A model generated the notes under the pieces. It worked only from the letters and a program-made list of their open reading frames with translations. It did no database searches and had not been told where the DNA came from. Shown here in pieces: positions 16,781 through 25,469 of a stretch of DNA of 41,044 nt. The position numbers were made by a program, and so were the translations under genes. The first letter of the stretch is position 1. Each line of letters starts with the position of its first letter. The DNA is from Rubricella sp038526735 (GTDB lineage: Bacteria > Pseudomonadota > Alphaproteobacteria > Rhodobacterales > Rhodobacteraceae): assembly GCA_038526735.1 (NCBI GenBank), contig JBCBGM010000024.1, forward strand, positions 1 through 41,044, in the 5' to 3' direction.

Positions 16781-16808
16781 ACGCCCTTCCACCCGGAAGG
16801 AAGGGCGT
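16781..16808. other. Perfect 10-bp hairpin in the prfC leader
   Basis: ACGCCCTTCC (16781-16790) and GGAAGGGCGT (16799-16808) are perfect complements around an eight-base loop. There is no T-run after it. A second, weaker hairpin built on the same GCCCTTCC sequence lies at 16689-16706. Both are in the 269-base surE-prfC divergent region, which otherwise shows nothing recognisable. Confidence 0.5.
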
Positions 16809-16871
16809 GGCCGGATGCTGGGCGCATCCGACCGCATTGCGTCTGCGTCGCTCTCCGCCTACATCCCCCCC

Positions 16872-18482
16872 ATGCTCGACCGCGCCCATAATTCCGCCCC
16901 GCTGCCGCCCGAAGTGGCCCGCCGCAGGACCTTTGCCATCATCTCGCACCCCGATGCGGGCAAGACGACGCTGACCGAGAAGTTTCTGCTGTTCGGCGGC
17001 GCGATCCAAATGGCCGGTCAGGTGCGCGCCAAGGGGGAGGCGCGGCGCACGCGCTCGGACTTCATGCAGATGGAGAAGGATCGCGGCATCTCTGTCTCGG
17101 CCTCTGCGATGTCGTTTGAGTTCGACAAATACTGGTTCAATCTGGTCGACACACCCGGCCACAGCGACTTCTCCGAAGACACCTACCGCACCCTCACCGC
17201 CGTCGATGCCGCCGTGATGGTGATCGACGGCGCAAAAGGCGTGGAAAGCCAGACCCGCAAGCTCTTTGAGGTCTGCCGCCTGCGTGATCTGCCGATCCTG
17301 ACCTTCTGTAACAAGATGGACCGGGAGAGCCGCGAAGTCTTTGATATCATTGATGAGATCCAAGAAAACCTCGCCATTGATGTCACCCCGGCCAGCTGGC
17401 CCATCGGCATGGGGCGCGACTTCTTGGGCGCCTATGACATGCTCAACGATCGGCTGGAACTGATGGACCGGGCCGACCGCAATGTGGTTGCTGAAAGCAT
17501 CTCTATCGACGGGCTCGATGACCCCAAGCTGGCCGAGCACATCCCCGAAGACCTGCTTGAGACCCTGCGCGAAGAGGTCGAGATGGCGCGCGAGCTTCTG
17601 CCTGCCTTTGACCGCCAAGCCTTCCTCGATGGTACGCTCACGCCGATCTGGTTTGGCTCCGCGATCAACTCATTTGGCGTGCAAGAGCTGATGCGCGGCA
17701 TCGGCGATTTCGGGCCAGAGCCGCAGGTCCGCCCCGCGGGCGAGCGGCAAGTCTCTGCCGATGAGAAAAAGGTCTCGGGCTTTGTGTTCAAGGTGCAGGC
17801 CAACATGGACCCGAAACACCGCGACCGCGTGGCCTTTGTGCGCCTCTGCTCGGGCCATTTCAAACGCGGGATGAAGCTCACGCATGTGCGCTCTAAAAAG
17901 CCCATGGCGATCTCCAACCCGGTGATGTTTCTGGCCAGCGACCGCGAACTGACCGAAGAGGCCTGGGCCGGCGATATCATCGGCATCCCCAACCACGGGC
18001 AACTGCGCATCGGCGACGCGCTGACCGAAGGCGAGATGATCCGTTTCACCGGCATCCCGTCCTTCGCGCCCGAATTGCTTCAACAGGTCCGCGCGACCGA
18101 CCCGATGAAAGCCAAGCACCTCGAAAAAGCTCTGATGCAGTTTGCTGAAGAGGGGGCCGCCAAAGTCTTCAAACCGATGATCGGCTCAGGCCATATCGTC
18201 GGCGTGGTGGGCGCGCTGCAGTTTGAGGTGCTGGCGAGCCGCATTGAGCTCGAATACGGCATCCCGGTGCGGTTTGAGCCGAGCCAGTTCACCTCAGCAC
18301 GCTGGATCGCGGGCCCCAAAGAGCGGCTTGATGCGTTTTCCAACGTCAACAAATCACATATGGCCGCCGATCATGACGGCGACCCGGTGTATCTGACCCG
18401 CCTGCAATGGGATATCGACCGCGTCGAGCGGGATGAGCCTGAGCTCTCGCTCACCGCCACCAAAGAGATGCAATCTCTCTAA
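16872..18482 (+). CDS. prfC: Peptide chain release factor 3
   Basis: A translational GTPase that removes RF1/RF2 from the ribosome after termination. The 536-residue product shows G1 SHPDAGKTT, the DRGISVS switch region, G3 DTPGHSDF and G4 NKMD. RF3-specific C-terminal domains follow (GSGHIVGVVGALQFEVLASR). The ATG at 16872 gives MLDRAHN and the expected length, but no Shine-Dalgarno lies before it. The upstream in-frame ATG at 16815 has GGAAGGG nine bases ahead, inside the hairpin at 16781-16808, so the start is uncertain by 19 codons. Confidence 0.94.
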   Translation: MLDRAHNSAPLPPEVARRRTFAIISHPDAGKTTLTEKFLLFGGAIQMAGQVRAKGEARRTRSDFMQMEKDRGISVSASAMSFEFDKYWFNLVDTPGHSDFSEDTYRTLTAVDAAVMVIDGAKGVESQTRKLFEVCRLRDLPILTFCNKMDRESREVFDIIDEIQENLAIDVTPASWPIGMGRDFLGAYDMLNDRLELMDRADRNVVAESISIDGLDDPKLAEHIPEDLLETLREEVEMARELLPAFDRQAFLDGTLTPIWFGSAINSFGVQELMRGIGDFGPEPQVRPAGERQVSADEKKVSGFVFKVQANMDPKHRDRVAFVRLCSGHFKRGMKLTHVRSKKPMAISNPVMFLASDRELTEEAWAGDIIGIPNHGQLRIGDALTEGEMIRFTGIPSFAPELLQQVRATDPMKAKHLEKALMQFAEEGAAKVFKPMIGSGHIVGVVGALQFEVLASRIELEYGIPVRFEPSQFTSARWIAGPKERLDAFSNVNKSHMAADHDGDPVYLTRLQWDIDRVERDEPELSLTATKEMQSL

Positions 18483-18489
18483 AAGTTAA

Positions 18490-18519
18490 GCGCCGGACCC
18501 TCCCCCGAGGCTCCGGCGC
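18490..18519 (+). terminator. Possible terminator after prfC
   Basis: An 8-bp perfect stem (18490-18497 with 18512-18519) lies eight bases past the prfC stop, with a C-rich loop that can pair further inward. There is no T-run, so it may act only as a 3' stabilising hairpin. Confidence 0.4.
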
Positions 18520-18615
18520 ATGTCCCCCAAGGCTCTGGGTGCCTTCGGCGTCTAATGTGACCATCCTTACAAATCTCGGCGCAAATGTGGCACAGATTGG
18601 CCCATTTGATGAGCG

Positions 18616-18891
18616 TCACCCTTCGCGGGTCTTGCGCAACTTGCGGAACTTGTCCGCCTGATCATTCGAGCGTTTCTTGGGCGCGCGCTTTTCTTTCAGC
18701 TTTGCGATGACCATGCGCACGAGCATGAACAAGAGCAAAACCCCCGCCGTACCCAAAGCGATCGCCACAGCGCCCCAAAATGACATGGCCCACTCCAGAA
18801 TACGCTGAAGGAGCTCTAGATACGGGTCAGGTTCGTGACCCGGGGCATATCGGTGTCCGACGACCTCGTCGAACTCATGTTCTTCTTCCAC
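18616..18891 (-). CDS. Small membrane protein, unknown function
   Basis: A 91-residue protein with an acidic N-terminus, one membrane helix (about residues 37-62) and a strongly basic C-terminal tail ending FRKLRKTREG. Not recognised as a named family. The start is GTG at 18891 with GAAGG ahead. It lies 42 bases downstream of a gene of the same design on the same strand. After their helices both read R-x-V-x-x-[RK]-[IL]-x-EK, and both tails carry FR-x-LRK. The two could be an old duplication or partner subunits. It converges on prfC. Confidence 0.65.
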   Translation of the reverse strand: MEEEHEFDEVVGHRYAPGHEPDPYLELLQRILEWAMSFWGAVAIALGTAGVLLLFMLVRMVIAKLKEKRAPKKRSNDQADKFRKLRKTREG

Positions 18892-18933
18892 GTTACACCT
18901 TCACGCTTGACCAAGATCGTGAAGGCAGAGGGT

Positions 18934-19206
18934 CTAGGCCCCCGGCCCAGTCACGGCGTCCCCACGCTCTTTGCGCAGGGCACGAAAGTCTGTCTTCTCT
19001 TCTGTTTCAGACGTTTCTGTCCCTATTGTGACCTTGGTGTCTTTTTCTAAAATCCGCTCCATCACGATGCGGCCGATCAAGATGATGGCCAGCAACGTCA
19101 CCGCAAACATCACCATGAACTGAACGCCCTGAGGCGTTCTCAGCCACGCATCAAAGAGATCGATTTTCTGCCAAATCGTCAACGCTGCTTGCGTTTCACC
19201 GTCCAT
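18934..19206 (-). CDS. Small membrane protein, unknown function, similar design to its neighbour
   Basis: A 90-residue protein: amphipathic N-terminus (TIWQKIDLFDAWL), one membrane helix (about residues 28-46), then a charged Thr/Glu-rich tail with DFRALRKERGD. The ATG at 19206 is supported by GGAGGGG just upstream; the frame runs further to 19257 but without a better site. The layout and the FR-x-LRK tail match the next gene downstream (18616-18891). It lies 140 bases after the fpr stop, with a possible terminator between, and may form its own two-gene unit. Confidence 0.65.
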   Translation of the reverse strand: MDGETQAALTIWQKIDLFDAWLRTPQGVQFMVMFAVTLLAIILIGRIVMERILEKDTKVTIGTETSETEEKTDFRALRKERGDAVTGPGA

Positions 19207-19307
19207 TTTCCCCTCCAAAACCCCTGTGCTGAACAACCATAGGTTGCGCCCTCTCACACAGGAACCGTCAGAGGAGAGTTAGGCACACGCTGGGCCAGAA
19301 TGTGCCG

Positions 19308-19339
19308 AAAAAAGGGCGATGCGGGTTTTGCGAGACCGC
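19308..19339 (-). terminator. Possible terminator after fpr
   Basis: Reading on the minus strand, an imperfect hairpin (arms 19335-19339 and 19321-19326, one bulge) is followed seven bases later by six T (19313-19308). It lies just past the fpr stop codon. Confidence 0.35.
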
Positions 19340-19346
19340 GCTCACA

Positions 19347-20171
19347 TTAATCGACGAAAGCCTTCTCGATGACGAACTGACCGGGCTTGGAGTTAGAGCC
19401 CTCATCCATACCAGCATCTTCGCAGATCTTCTTATGATCTTGCAGCATCGCCATCGACCCGCAGATCATCACACGGTCCGTCTCAGCCGTGAGCGGCGCG
19501 CCCGTGGCCTCCGCAAAACGATCATCGCGGAGCCAATCGGTCATGCGGCCCATGTGCTCGCTCTCTTCGCGCGTCGTTGTTGAGATCAGCTTCAGCTTGC
19601 CGCCCACCACTTCAGACAACAGCTCATCGCTCTCAATCTCATTGACCAGATGCTTGCCATAATCGAGCTCATGCAGCTCGCGGCAGGTGTGGGTCAGAAT
19701 CACCTCGTCAAACTTCTCGTAGGTCTCCGGGTCGCGCATCACAGAGGCAAACGGCGCAATCCCTGTGCCGGTCGAGAACATGATCAACCGCTTGCCCGGA
19801 ATAAGCGCGTCATGCACCAGCGTGCCCACAGGCTTGGCCCGCATCACAATCTCATCGCCCTCTTTGAGATGCTGCAACCGCGAGGTCAGCGGGCCGTCCT
19901 CAACCTTGATCGAGTAAAACTCTAACTCTTCCGCCCAATTCGGGCTGGCCACCGAGTAGGCGCGCACGAGGGGCTTATCGTCCACCACAAGGCCGATCAT
20001 CACAAACTCACCGGAGCGGAACCGCAACGTCGCAGGGCGCTCGCATTTGAAAGAGAACGTCTTGTCGGTCCAGTGGTGAATAGAATTGACCTTAAGAAAT
20101 GACACACCCTTAAGCGATTTCGGCAACTCCCCAATCGGAGTTGCAGATGAATAGGTGACACGTTCGTTCAT
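19347..20171 (-). CDS. fpr: Ferredoxin--NADP(+) reductase
   Basis: A 274-residue flavoprotein moving electrons between NADPH and ferredoxin or flavodoxin. FAD-binding RAYSVAS, an NADP-binding FSTGTGIAPF segment and ICGSMAM are present. The C-terminus ends FVIEKAFVD, the extension typical of the bacterial (Rhodobacter/Azotobacter-like) subclass. The ATG at 20171 has GGAGACG upstream; the extension to 20216 is not family-like. It is transcribed divergently from the DEAD-box helicase gene across 230 bases. Confidence 0.95.
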   Translation of the reverse strand: MNERVTYSSATPIGELPKSLKGVSFLKVNSIHHWTDKTFSFKCERPATLRFRSGEFVMIGLVVDDKPLVRAYSVASPNWAEELEFYSIKVEDGPLTSRLQHLKEGDEIVMRAKPVGTLVHDALIPGKRLIMFSTGTGIAPFASVMRDPETYEKFDEVILTHTCRELHELDYGKHLVNEIESDELLSEVVGGKLKLISTTTREESEHMGRMTDWLRDDRFAEATGAPLTAETDRVMICGSMAMLQDHKKICEDAGMDEGSNSKPGQFVIEKAFVD

Positions 20172-20273
20172 GGCTCGTCTCCGGACAGTTGGGTCTGAGC
20201 TAAAGGTTTCGGCCATGCCACGAAAGGGGCTGGATCAAATCCGGGACAATTTACTCCGCAAACCGCTCCAACG

Positions 20274-20302
20274 TTGACTTTTGCGCTGCAATACGCCATC
20301 TG
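20274..20302 (+). promoter_or_regulatory. Possible promoter of the DEAD-box helicase gene
   Basis: TTGACT (20274-20279) matches the -35 consensus at five of six positions. The sequence 17 bases downstream (CATCTG) is a poor -10. If used, it would give a leader of roughly 90 bases before the ATG at 20402. Confidence 0.25.
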
Positions 20303-20401
20303 CGGCGAACGATGACGCGACGCTATTCGAGCGCGCGTGGCCGCGATGGTAGTGCGGCCCAACCCAAAGCCGCCCCCATTGGCCACCATCACAGGACTCA
20401 C

Positions 20402-21919
20402 ATGACGACTTTCTCCGATCTCGATCTCGACGAGCGCGTGCTGCGCGCAGTTACCGAAGCCGGATACGAAAAGCCGACCCCCATCCAAGAGCAAGCCATC
20501 CCCGAGGCCCTAAAAGGCCGCGATGTGCTGGGGATCGCCCAAACCGGCACCGGCAAGACAGCCTCTTTCACCCTGCCGATGATCACAGCGCTCGCCCAGG
20601 GCCGCGCCCGCGCCCGCATGCCCCGCTCGCTGATCCTCTGCCCGACGCGAGAGCTCGCCGCACAAGTGGCCGAGAATTTTGAGACCTACGGCAAGCACCT
20701 CAAGCTCACGATGGCGCTCTTGATCGGTGGCGTCTCGTTCAAAGAGCAAGACCTCAAGATTAACCGCGGCGTCGATGTGCTCATCGCAACGCCCGGCCGC
20801 CTCCTGGACCATTTCGAGCGCGGCAAACTGCTGCTCACCGGCGTGCAGATCATGGTGGTCGATGAGGCCGACCGCATGCTCGACATGGGCTTTATCCCCG
20901 ATATCGAGCGCATCTTTGGCCTGCTGCCCTTCACCCGGCAGACACTGTTTTTCTCCGCCACCATGGCGCCCGAGATCACGCGCATCACCGAGACGTTCCT
21001 CCACAACCCCGTGCGCGTCGAAGTGGCCCGCCAGGCCACGACGTCAGAGAACATCACTCAAGGTGTCTGCGCGTTCAAACCCTCCCGCCGCGACCGGGCG
21101 GACAAGGAAAAGCGCGATCTGCTGCGCGCGCTCATCGCCGCGGAAAGCGAAAAAGAGCTCACCAACGGCATCGTTTTCTGCAACCGCAAGCGCGACGTCG
21201 ATATCGTCGCCAAGTCGATGAAAACGCACGGCCTCAACGCATCCCCGATCCACGGCGATTTGGACCAGTCCCTGCGGATGAAAACCCTCGACGGGTTCCG
21301 CTCCGGCGAGATCACCTTCCTCGTGGCCTCTGATGTGGCCGCGCGTGGCCTCGACATCCCCAACGTCAGCCATGTCTTCAACTACGACGTGCCGATCCAC
21401 TCCGAGGATTACGTCCACCGCATCGGCCGCACGGGCCGCGCCGGGCGCAAGGGCACCGCGATCATGCTGGCCGCCCCGTCTGACGCAAAATACCTCGCCG
21501 CGATCGAGGAACTGGTGAAACTCACCGTGCCCCGCATCGAAAACCCACTGGGCGAGACCGTGGCAGAGGCCGACGCGCCCGCAAGCGAAGAGGACGCGCC
21601 CAAGAAACGCAGCCGCTCCCGCGCACGCCGCCGCGACACGACCGAGGTACCCGTCGCCGAGGAGAAGGTCGAAGAGACCCCCGCCCAGCCCGAGGAAAAA
21701 CCCCGCCGCGAGCGCGGTGGCCGCAACCGTGGCCGCGGGCGCGGTGACGGTGACGGTGGCGGTTCAAGGGTTGTCGGCATGGGCGATCACGTGCCCGCGT
21801 TCTTCCTGCGCGAGATCAAGATGCCTGCGCTTCGCCGCACAAAAGCGGACGATGCCGAGGTTGCGCCTGAGGCCGAAGACACGTCCCCCGACACCGGGTC
21901 CGAGAGCGAAGCGGCCTAA
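20402..21919 (+). CDS. DEAD-box RNA helicase, RhlE-type
   Basis: A 505-residue ATP-dependent RNA helicase. Motifs in order: Q motif (GYEKPTPIQEQAI), I AQTGTGKT, Ia PTRELA, Ib TPGRLLD, II DEAD, III SAT, V RGLDIP and VI HRIGRTGRAG. After about residue 390 comes a low-complexity tail rich in Glu, Ala and Arg, with RGGRNRGRGRG, likely for RNA binding. Such helicases act in ribosome assembly or mRNA turnover; which applies here is not visible. The ATG at 20402 is preceded by AGGA; the upstream in-frame extension is not helicase-like. Confidence 0.95.
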   Translation: MTTFSDLDLDERVLRAVTEAGYEKPTPIQEQAIPEALKGRDVLGIAQTGTGKTASFTLPMITALAQGRARARMPRSLILCPTRELAAQVAENFETYGKHLKLTMALLIGGVSFKEQDLKINRGVDVLIATPGRLLDHFERGKLLLTGVQIMVVDEADRMLDMGFIPDIERIFGLLPFTRQTLFFSATMAPEITRITETFLHNPVRVEVARQATTSENITQGVCAFKPSRRDRADKEKRDLLRALIAAESEKELTNGIVFCNRKRDVDIVAKSMKTHGLNASPIHGDLDQSLRMKTLDGFRSGEITFLVASDVAARGLDIPNVSHVFNYDVPIHSEDYVHRIGRTGRAGRKGTAIMLAAPSDAKYLAAIEELVKLTVPRIENPLGETVAEADAPASEEDAPKKRSRSRARRRDTTEVPVAEEKVEETPAQPEEKPRRERGGRNRGRGRGDGDGGGSRVVGMGDHVPAFFLREIKMPALRRTKADDAEVAPEAEDTSPDTGSESEAA

Positions 21920-21933
21920 GGGCCGCTCTCGTT

Positions 21934-21950
21934 CCGCTCCTCCGGAGCGG
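21934..21950. terminator. Possible shared terminator between helicase and recO
   Basis: A 7-bp stem, CCGCTCC/GGAGCGG, with a three-base loop lies between the stop codons of the converging helicase and recO genes. No T-run follows on the plus strand, so function is uncertain. Confidence 0.35.
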
Positions 21951-21974
21951 GCATATTTAAGGACCATTGAAGCT

Positions 21975-22703
21975 CTAGGCGTGTAGCTTTCGCGCAATCG
22001 CGCGGGCCGCGGCATCCCGCGGATCTGCGAGGCGCGCGGCATACACCTCCCGCGCCACATGCTCGCGCAGGAAATACCCGGTGAGGGCAAGGGCGGCTTC
22101 GATATCGCCCCCTTCTGCTGCTACATCCAGGCGCAAAAACGCCGGGAGCGGCAACAGCCGGTCCACCCACTCCCCAGCGCCTGTGCGAGACACGGCGCGC
22201 CCGGATTTGGGCGAGACAAACTCCAACCCGTCCGCCGCCCCCGTCACAGCACAGCGCGACAGGTCGAGCCCAAAGCCCAGCTCTTGCAGGAGCATCAGCT
22301 CCCACCGGGCGTACCCCTCCATCCAAGCGCCTGAAGGCATCGCATCGAGCACCTCCAGCGTGCGCGCATAAAGCCCCGGCACCGGCGCGCGCTCTGGCAA
22401 GGTCTCGCGGATCAGCGCGCAGATGGCCGTGAGCGTCGCCAAGCATGCCCGGTCTGCCATCAAGGCGGCGCGGCTCGTTACCGGCTCCACCCGAAACGTG
22501 CCCAGATGATCTTCCAGCCGCGCCTGCCAGGCGAGGGAGAGCGTGGCGCCGGGCTGCAAGACAGGCGCGAGCTTGCGCCCGGCCCCTCCGCGCACGATGC
22601 CGGCATGGCGACCCTGCGTTTCGGTAAACACATCGATAATCGCGTTTGCCTCCCCGTGCCTCCGCACGGACAGGAGCAACCCCTCCCCCTCCCAGGTGAT
22701 CAT
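21975..22703 (-). CDS. recO: DNA repair protein RecO
   Basis: RecO helps load RecA at gaps together with RecR. The 242-residue product starts MITWEGEGLLLSVRRHGE, the usual N-terminal OB-fold beginning. It carries a central helical region with ELGFGLDLSRCAVTG and the VSPKSGRAVSR stretch seen in alphaproteobacterial RecO. The ATG at 22703 overlaps the stop codon of the DUF1491 gene (ATGA). It is the last gene of the long minus-strand cluster running from folK. Confidence 0.92.
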   Translation of the reverse strand: MITWEGEGLLLSVRRHGEANAIIDVFTETQGRHAGIVRGGAGRKLAPVLQPGATLSLAWQARLEDHLGTFRVEPVTSRAALMADRACLATLTAICALIRETLPERAPVPGLYARTLEVLDAMPSGAWMEGYARWELMLLQELGFGLDLSRCAVTGAADGLEFVSPKSGRAVSRTGAGEWVDRLLPLPAFLRLDVAAEGGDIEAALALTGYFLREHVAREVYAARLADPRDAAARAIARKLHA

Positions 22704-23029
22704 TCGAGGCCACCTTGGCCGAGGAGCGTGATGCCCTCGCGGCTTTCGATCTCGATGATCCACAGGTCCGGGTCGTACTGCCGGGCGCGGGAAAGCTGCG
22801 CATCGACCTCCGCTTCTGGCCCCTCGCACATCACCATCCACACCCGCGCGCCGGTGGCGTCAAAGCTGCGTTGAAAGGCCCGCGCGGTGCCGTCGAGATG
22901 GGCGCATTTCACCACCACAGCGCCCGCAACCGCATCACCGCGCGCTGTAATATAGCAGGGGATATGCGCCGCCGAGAGCTGCGCGCGATAGGCATCGACC
23001 CACACGCCGGTGGCGAGCCGCACGCTCAT
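22700..23029 (-). CDS. DUF1491 family protein
   Basis: A 109-residue protein beginning MSVRLATGVWVDAYRAQL, with a central AVVVKCAHLDG segment and a C-terminal DPDLWIIEIESREG. This matches the alphaproteobacterial DUF1491 family, often found between era and recO, whose function is unknown. It overlaps both neighbours by four bases (ATGA junctions), so it is probably translated together with era and recO. Confidence 0.85.
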   Translation of the reverse strand: MSVRLATGVWVDAYRAQLSAAHIPCYITARGDAVAGAVVVKCAHLDGTARAFQRSFDATGARVWMVMCEGPEAEVDAQLSRARQYDPDLWIIEIESREGITLLGQGGLE

Positions 23030-23931
23030 TTCGTGTCGGAGAAGTCGAGCCCCATTTCGCTGTAGCGCTCACGCTCCTCCATCCATCCAGGGCGCACTTT
23101 GACCTGCAAAAACAGATGCACCTCACGCTCCAGAAACTCACAGAGCTCCTTGCGCGCCGCGAGGCTGACTGCCTTGATCGTCGCGCCACTTTTGCCAAGC
23201 ACAATGCCCTTATGCCCGTCACGCATCACATAAATCACCTGATCGATGCGGGCGGAGCCGTCTATGCGCTCTTGCCATTGCTCGGTCTCGACGGTCAGCT
23301 GATAGGGCAGTTCCTGATGCAGCCGCAGGGTCAGCTTTTCGCGGGTGACTTCGGCGGCAAGGTTGCGCAGCGGCACATCGGCGATCTGATCCTCCGGATA
23401 GAGCCACGGCCCCTCCGGCAAATGCGCGCCAAGCCATTCCTTCAGCGCCACCACCCCATGTCCGCGCTCTGCGGAGATCATGAAGGTGTGCTCAAACGGG
23501 TAGGCTGCATTCAGCGCCTCGGTCAGTGGCAACAGCTCCTGCGCCTCGACCCGGTCGATCTTGTTGAGTGCGAGCACCACGCGCGGAGGCTTGCGCTCTT
23601 TCAAGGCCTCGATAATCGCCTCCACACCGTCGGTCAGCCCGCGATGCGCCTCGACGAGCAGGACGACGATGTCGGCATCAGAGGCACCACCCCAGGCCGC
23701 CGCGACCATCGCCCGATCCAGCCCTCGGCGTGGGCGAAACAGACCCGGTGTATCCACCAGCACGATCTGCGCATCCCCCTCCAGCGCCACGCCGCGCACC
23801 CGCGCCCGCGTGGTCTGGACCTTATGCGTCACGATAGAGACCTTGGCCCCCACCACCGCATTGGTCAGCGTGGATTTTCCCGCGTTGGGCTCCCCGATTA
23901 GGGCCACAAATCCGGCGCGCGTTTCAGCCAT
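23026..23931 (-). CDS. era: GTPase Era
   Basis: Era is an essential GTPase that binds 16S rRNA and assists small-subunit maturation. The 301-residue product has G1 GEPNAGKST (13-21), G3 DTPGL and G4 NKID. A C-terminal KH domain carries VLGKSGATIKAVSLAARKEL. Length and domain order are normal. It overlaps the rnc 3' end by eight bases and the next gene by four. Confidence 0.97.
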   Translation of the reverse strand: MAETRAGFVALIGEPNAGKSTLTNAVVGAKVSIVTHKVQTTRARVRGVALEGDAQIVLVDTPGLFRPRRGLDRAMVAAAWGGASDADIVVLLVEAHRGLTDGVEAIIEALKERKPPRVVLALNKIDRVEAQELLPLTEALNAAYPFEHTFMISAERGHGVVALKEWLGAHLPEGPWLYPEDQIADVPLRNLAAEVTREKLTLRLHQELPYQLTVETEQWQERIDGSARIDQVIYVMRDGHKGIVLGKSGATIKAVSLAARKELCEFLEREVHLFLQVKVRPGWMEERERYSEMGLDFSDTK

Positions 23932-24616
23932 TCTCTTTGCCTTTCACTTGCGCCAGCAGCGCCATTGCCGCGCCCTGTTGCGCCGCCCGCTTGGAGCGAT
24001 CCTTTGCCACCGCCCGCTCTCCGGTCGCAAGCGAGACCTCGACCGTAAATACCGGCGCATGATCGGGGCCGGTGCGCTCCAGATCAACATAGTTCGGCAG
24101 GGCAAGGCCCCGCGCCTGCGCATGCTCCTGCAACTCGGTCTTTGCATCGCGGCCCAGATCGGGCGCCTCCGCCAAGCGATCCGCCCAGAGCCGCAGGATC
24201 ATCGCGCGCGCCGTCTCAAATCCTGCATCGCGGTAGACAGCAGCGATGATCGCCTCCATCGCGTCGCCCAAGAGCGCCATCTTGCGCCGCCCGCCCGAGC
24301 GCGCCTCCGCCCGCCCCAAGATCAACGCTGGCCCCACGCCCACCTGTTCTGCAATCGCGGCGCAGGTCTCTTTGCGCACCAGCGCGTTAAGGCGAGGCGC
24401 GATATCGCCCTCGCTGGCGGTGCGATCATCTTCTAAAAGAGCCTCGGCGATCACCAGGTTCAGCACCCGATCACCCAAAAACTCCAACCGCTCATTCGCG
24501 GGTCGCGCTTTTGTGGCGATAGAGGAATGGGTGAGCGCGCGTTCCAGCAGCTCAGAGGAGGTAAAGCGGTGGCCCAGCGCGTCTGAGAGCGCCGCGCGGT
24601 CCTTCGCCCCGCTCAA
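23924..24616 (-). CDS. rnc: Ribonuclease III
   Basis: A double-strand-specific endoribonuclease that processes rRNA precursors and some mRNAs. The signature ERLEFLGDRVLNLVIAE and the second acidic cluster LLGDAMEAIIAAVY are intact, and a C-terminal dsRNA-binding domain follows (about 155-230). The start is uncertain. A TTG at 24616 overlaps the lepB stop by four bases and gives the family-like N-terminus MSGAKDRAALSDALGHRF (230 residues). An ATG at 24649 would add 11 residues and overlap lepB by 37 bases. Confidence 0.93.
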   Translation of the reverse strand: MSGAKDRAALSDALGHRFTSSELLERALTHSSIATKARPANERLEFLGDRVLNLVIAEALLEDDRTASEGDIAPRLNALVRKETCAAIAEQVGVGPALILGRAEARSGGRRKMALLGDAMEAIIAAVYRDAGFETARAMILRLWADRLAEAPDLGRDAKTELQEHAQARGLALPNYVDLERTGPDHAPVFTVEVSLATGERAVAKDRSKRAAQQGAAMALLAQVKGKENG

Positions 24617-25398
24617 TCGAGCCCCACAAAGAAGCGATCGAGCCGCCATGCCCAAACCGCAAACATCGAAGAGCCACCAGAGGAGAACACCACATGGTTC
24701 GCCCGCCCGATGAGGTTCTCATAGGGCACAAACCCAACGCCCCCCGCCCGGCGTGACACGCGGCTGTCGATGGAGTTGTCGCGGTTGTCGCCCATAAAAA
24801 AGTACTGCCCCTCAGGCACACGAATGGGCGGCGTGTTGTCAGAGCTGACGGTCGTGGTGTCGAGCATCGTGTAGCTCACACCATTTGGGAGCGTCTCCAC
24901 AAAGCGGTTCTTAAGGCACTCTGCCCCAATGCTCACCACCCGGTTGCTGCAAGAGGGGCGGCGGCGCTCTGGGCCTTGTGGCTCATTGATCTCGGTGAAC
25001 ACGCCATCCGGATCGCGCGGCACGATCTCTCCGTTCAAAAAGAGCCGCCCATCAACCACCTGCACCTCATCGCCCGGCACCCCGATCAGCCGTTTGATAT
25101 AATCTGTGCCGTTGGTCGGATGCCGAAACACCACGATATCGCCCCGCTCCGGCTCGCTGCCCAGGATACGCCCCTCGATGAACGGGCACAGCCCCAGCGG
25201 GCAAGACACCGCCGAATAGCCATAGGCCATTTTGTTGACGAACAGAAAATCCCCGATCAGCAGGGTGGACTTCATAGAGCCTGAGGGGATGTAGAACGGC
25301 TGGAAAAACAGCGTCCGAAAAATCCCCGCCAGCAGCAGTGCGTAGACGACCGTTTTGATCGTCTCGACAATGCCGCCGTCATCCTTCGCTTTTGCCAT
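24613..25398 (-). CDS. lepB: Signal peptidase I
   Basis: The inner-membrane serine protease that removes signal peptides from exported proteins. The 261-residue product has one N-terminal membrane helix (about 14-32), catalytic Ser41 in PSGSMKSTL, catalytic Lys102 in YIKRLIGVPGD and the conserved GDNRDNSIDSR. Two cysteine-bearing inserts (CPLGLCPF and CSNRVVSIGAECL) lie in the periplasmic domain and could form disulfides. It sits between a sulfotransferase gene and rnc. Confidence 0.96.
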   Translation of the reverse strand: MAKAKDDGGIVETIKTVVYALLLAGIFRTLFFQPFYIPSGSMKSTLLIGDFLFVNKMAYGYSAVSCPLGLCPFIEGRILGSEPERGDIVVFRHPTNGTDYIKRLIGVPGDEVQVVDGRLFLNGEIVPRDPDGVFTEINEPQGPERRRPSCSNRVVSIGAECLKNRFVETLPNGVSYTMLDTTTVSSDNTPPIRVPEGQYFFMGDNRDNSIDSRVSRRAGGVGFVPYENLIGRANHVVFSSGGSSMFAVWAWRLDRFFVGLD

Positions 25399-25469
25399 GG
25401 AAACCCCCCAAACGTGCAGGCCGCTTGTCTCTGTTGCCCCTTAGGGTGTCAAGTTGGGCCGCAGCCCGG

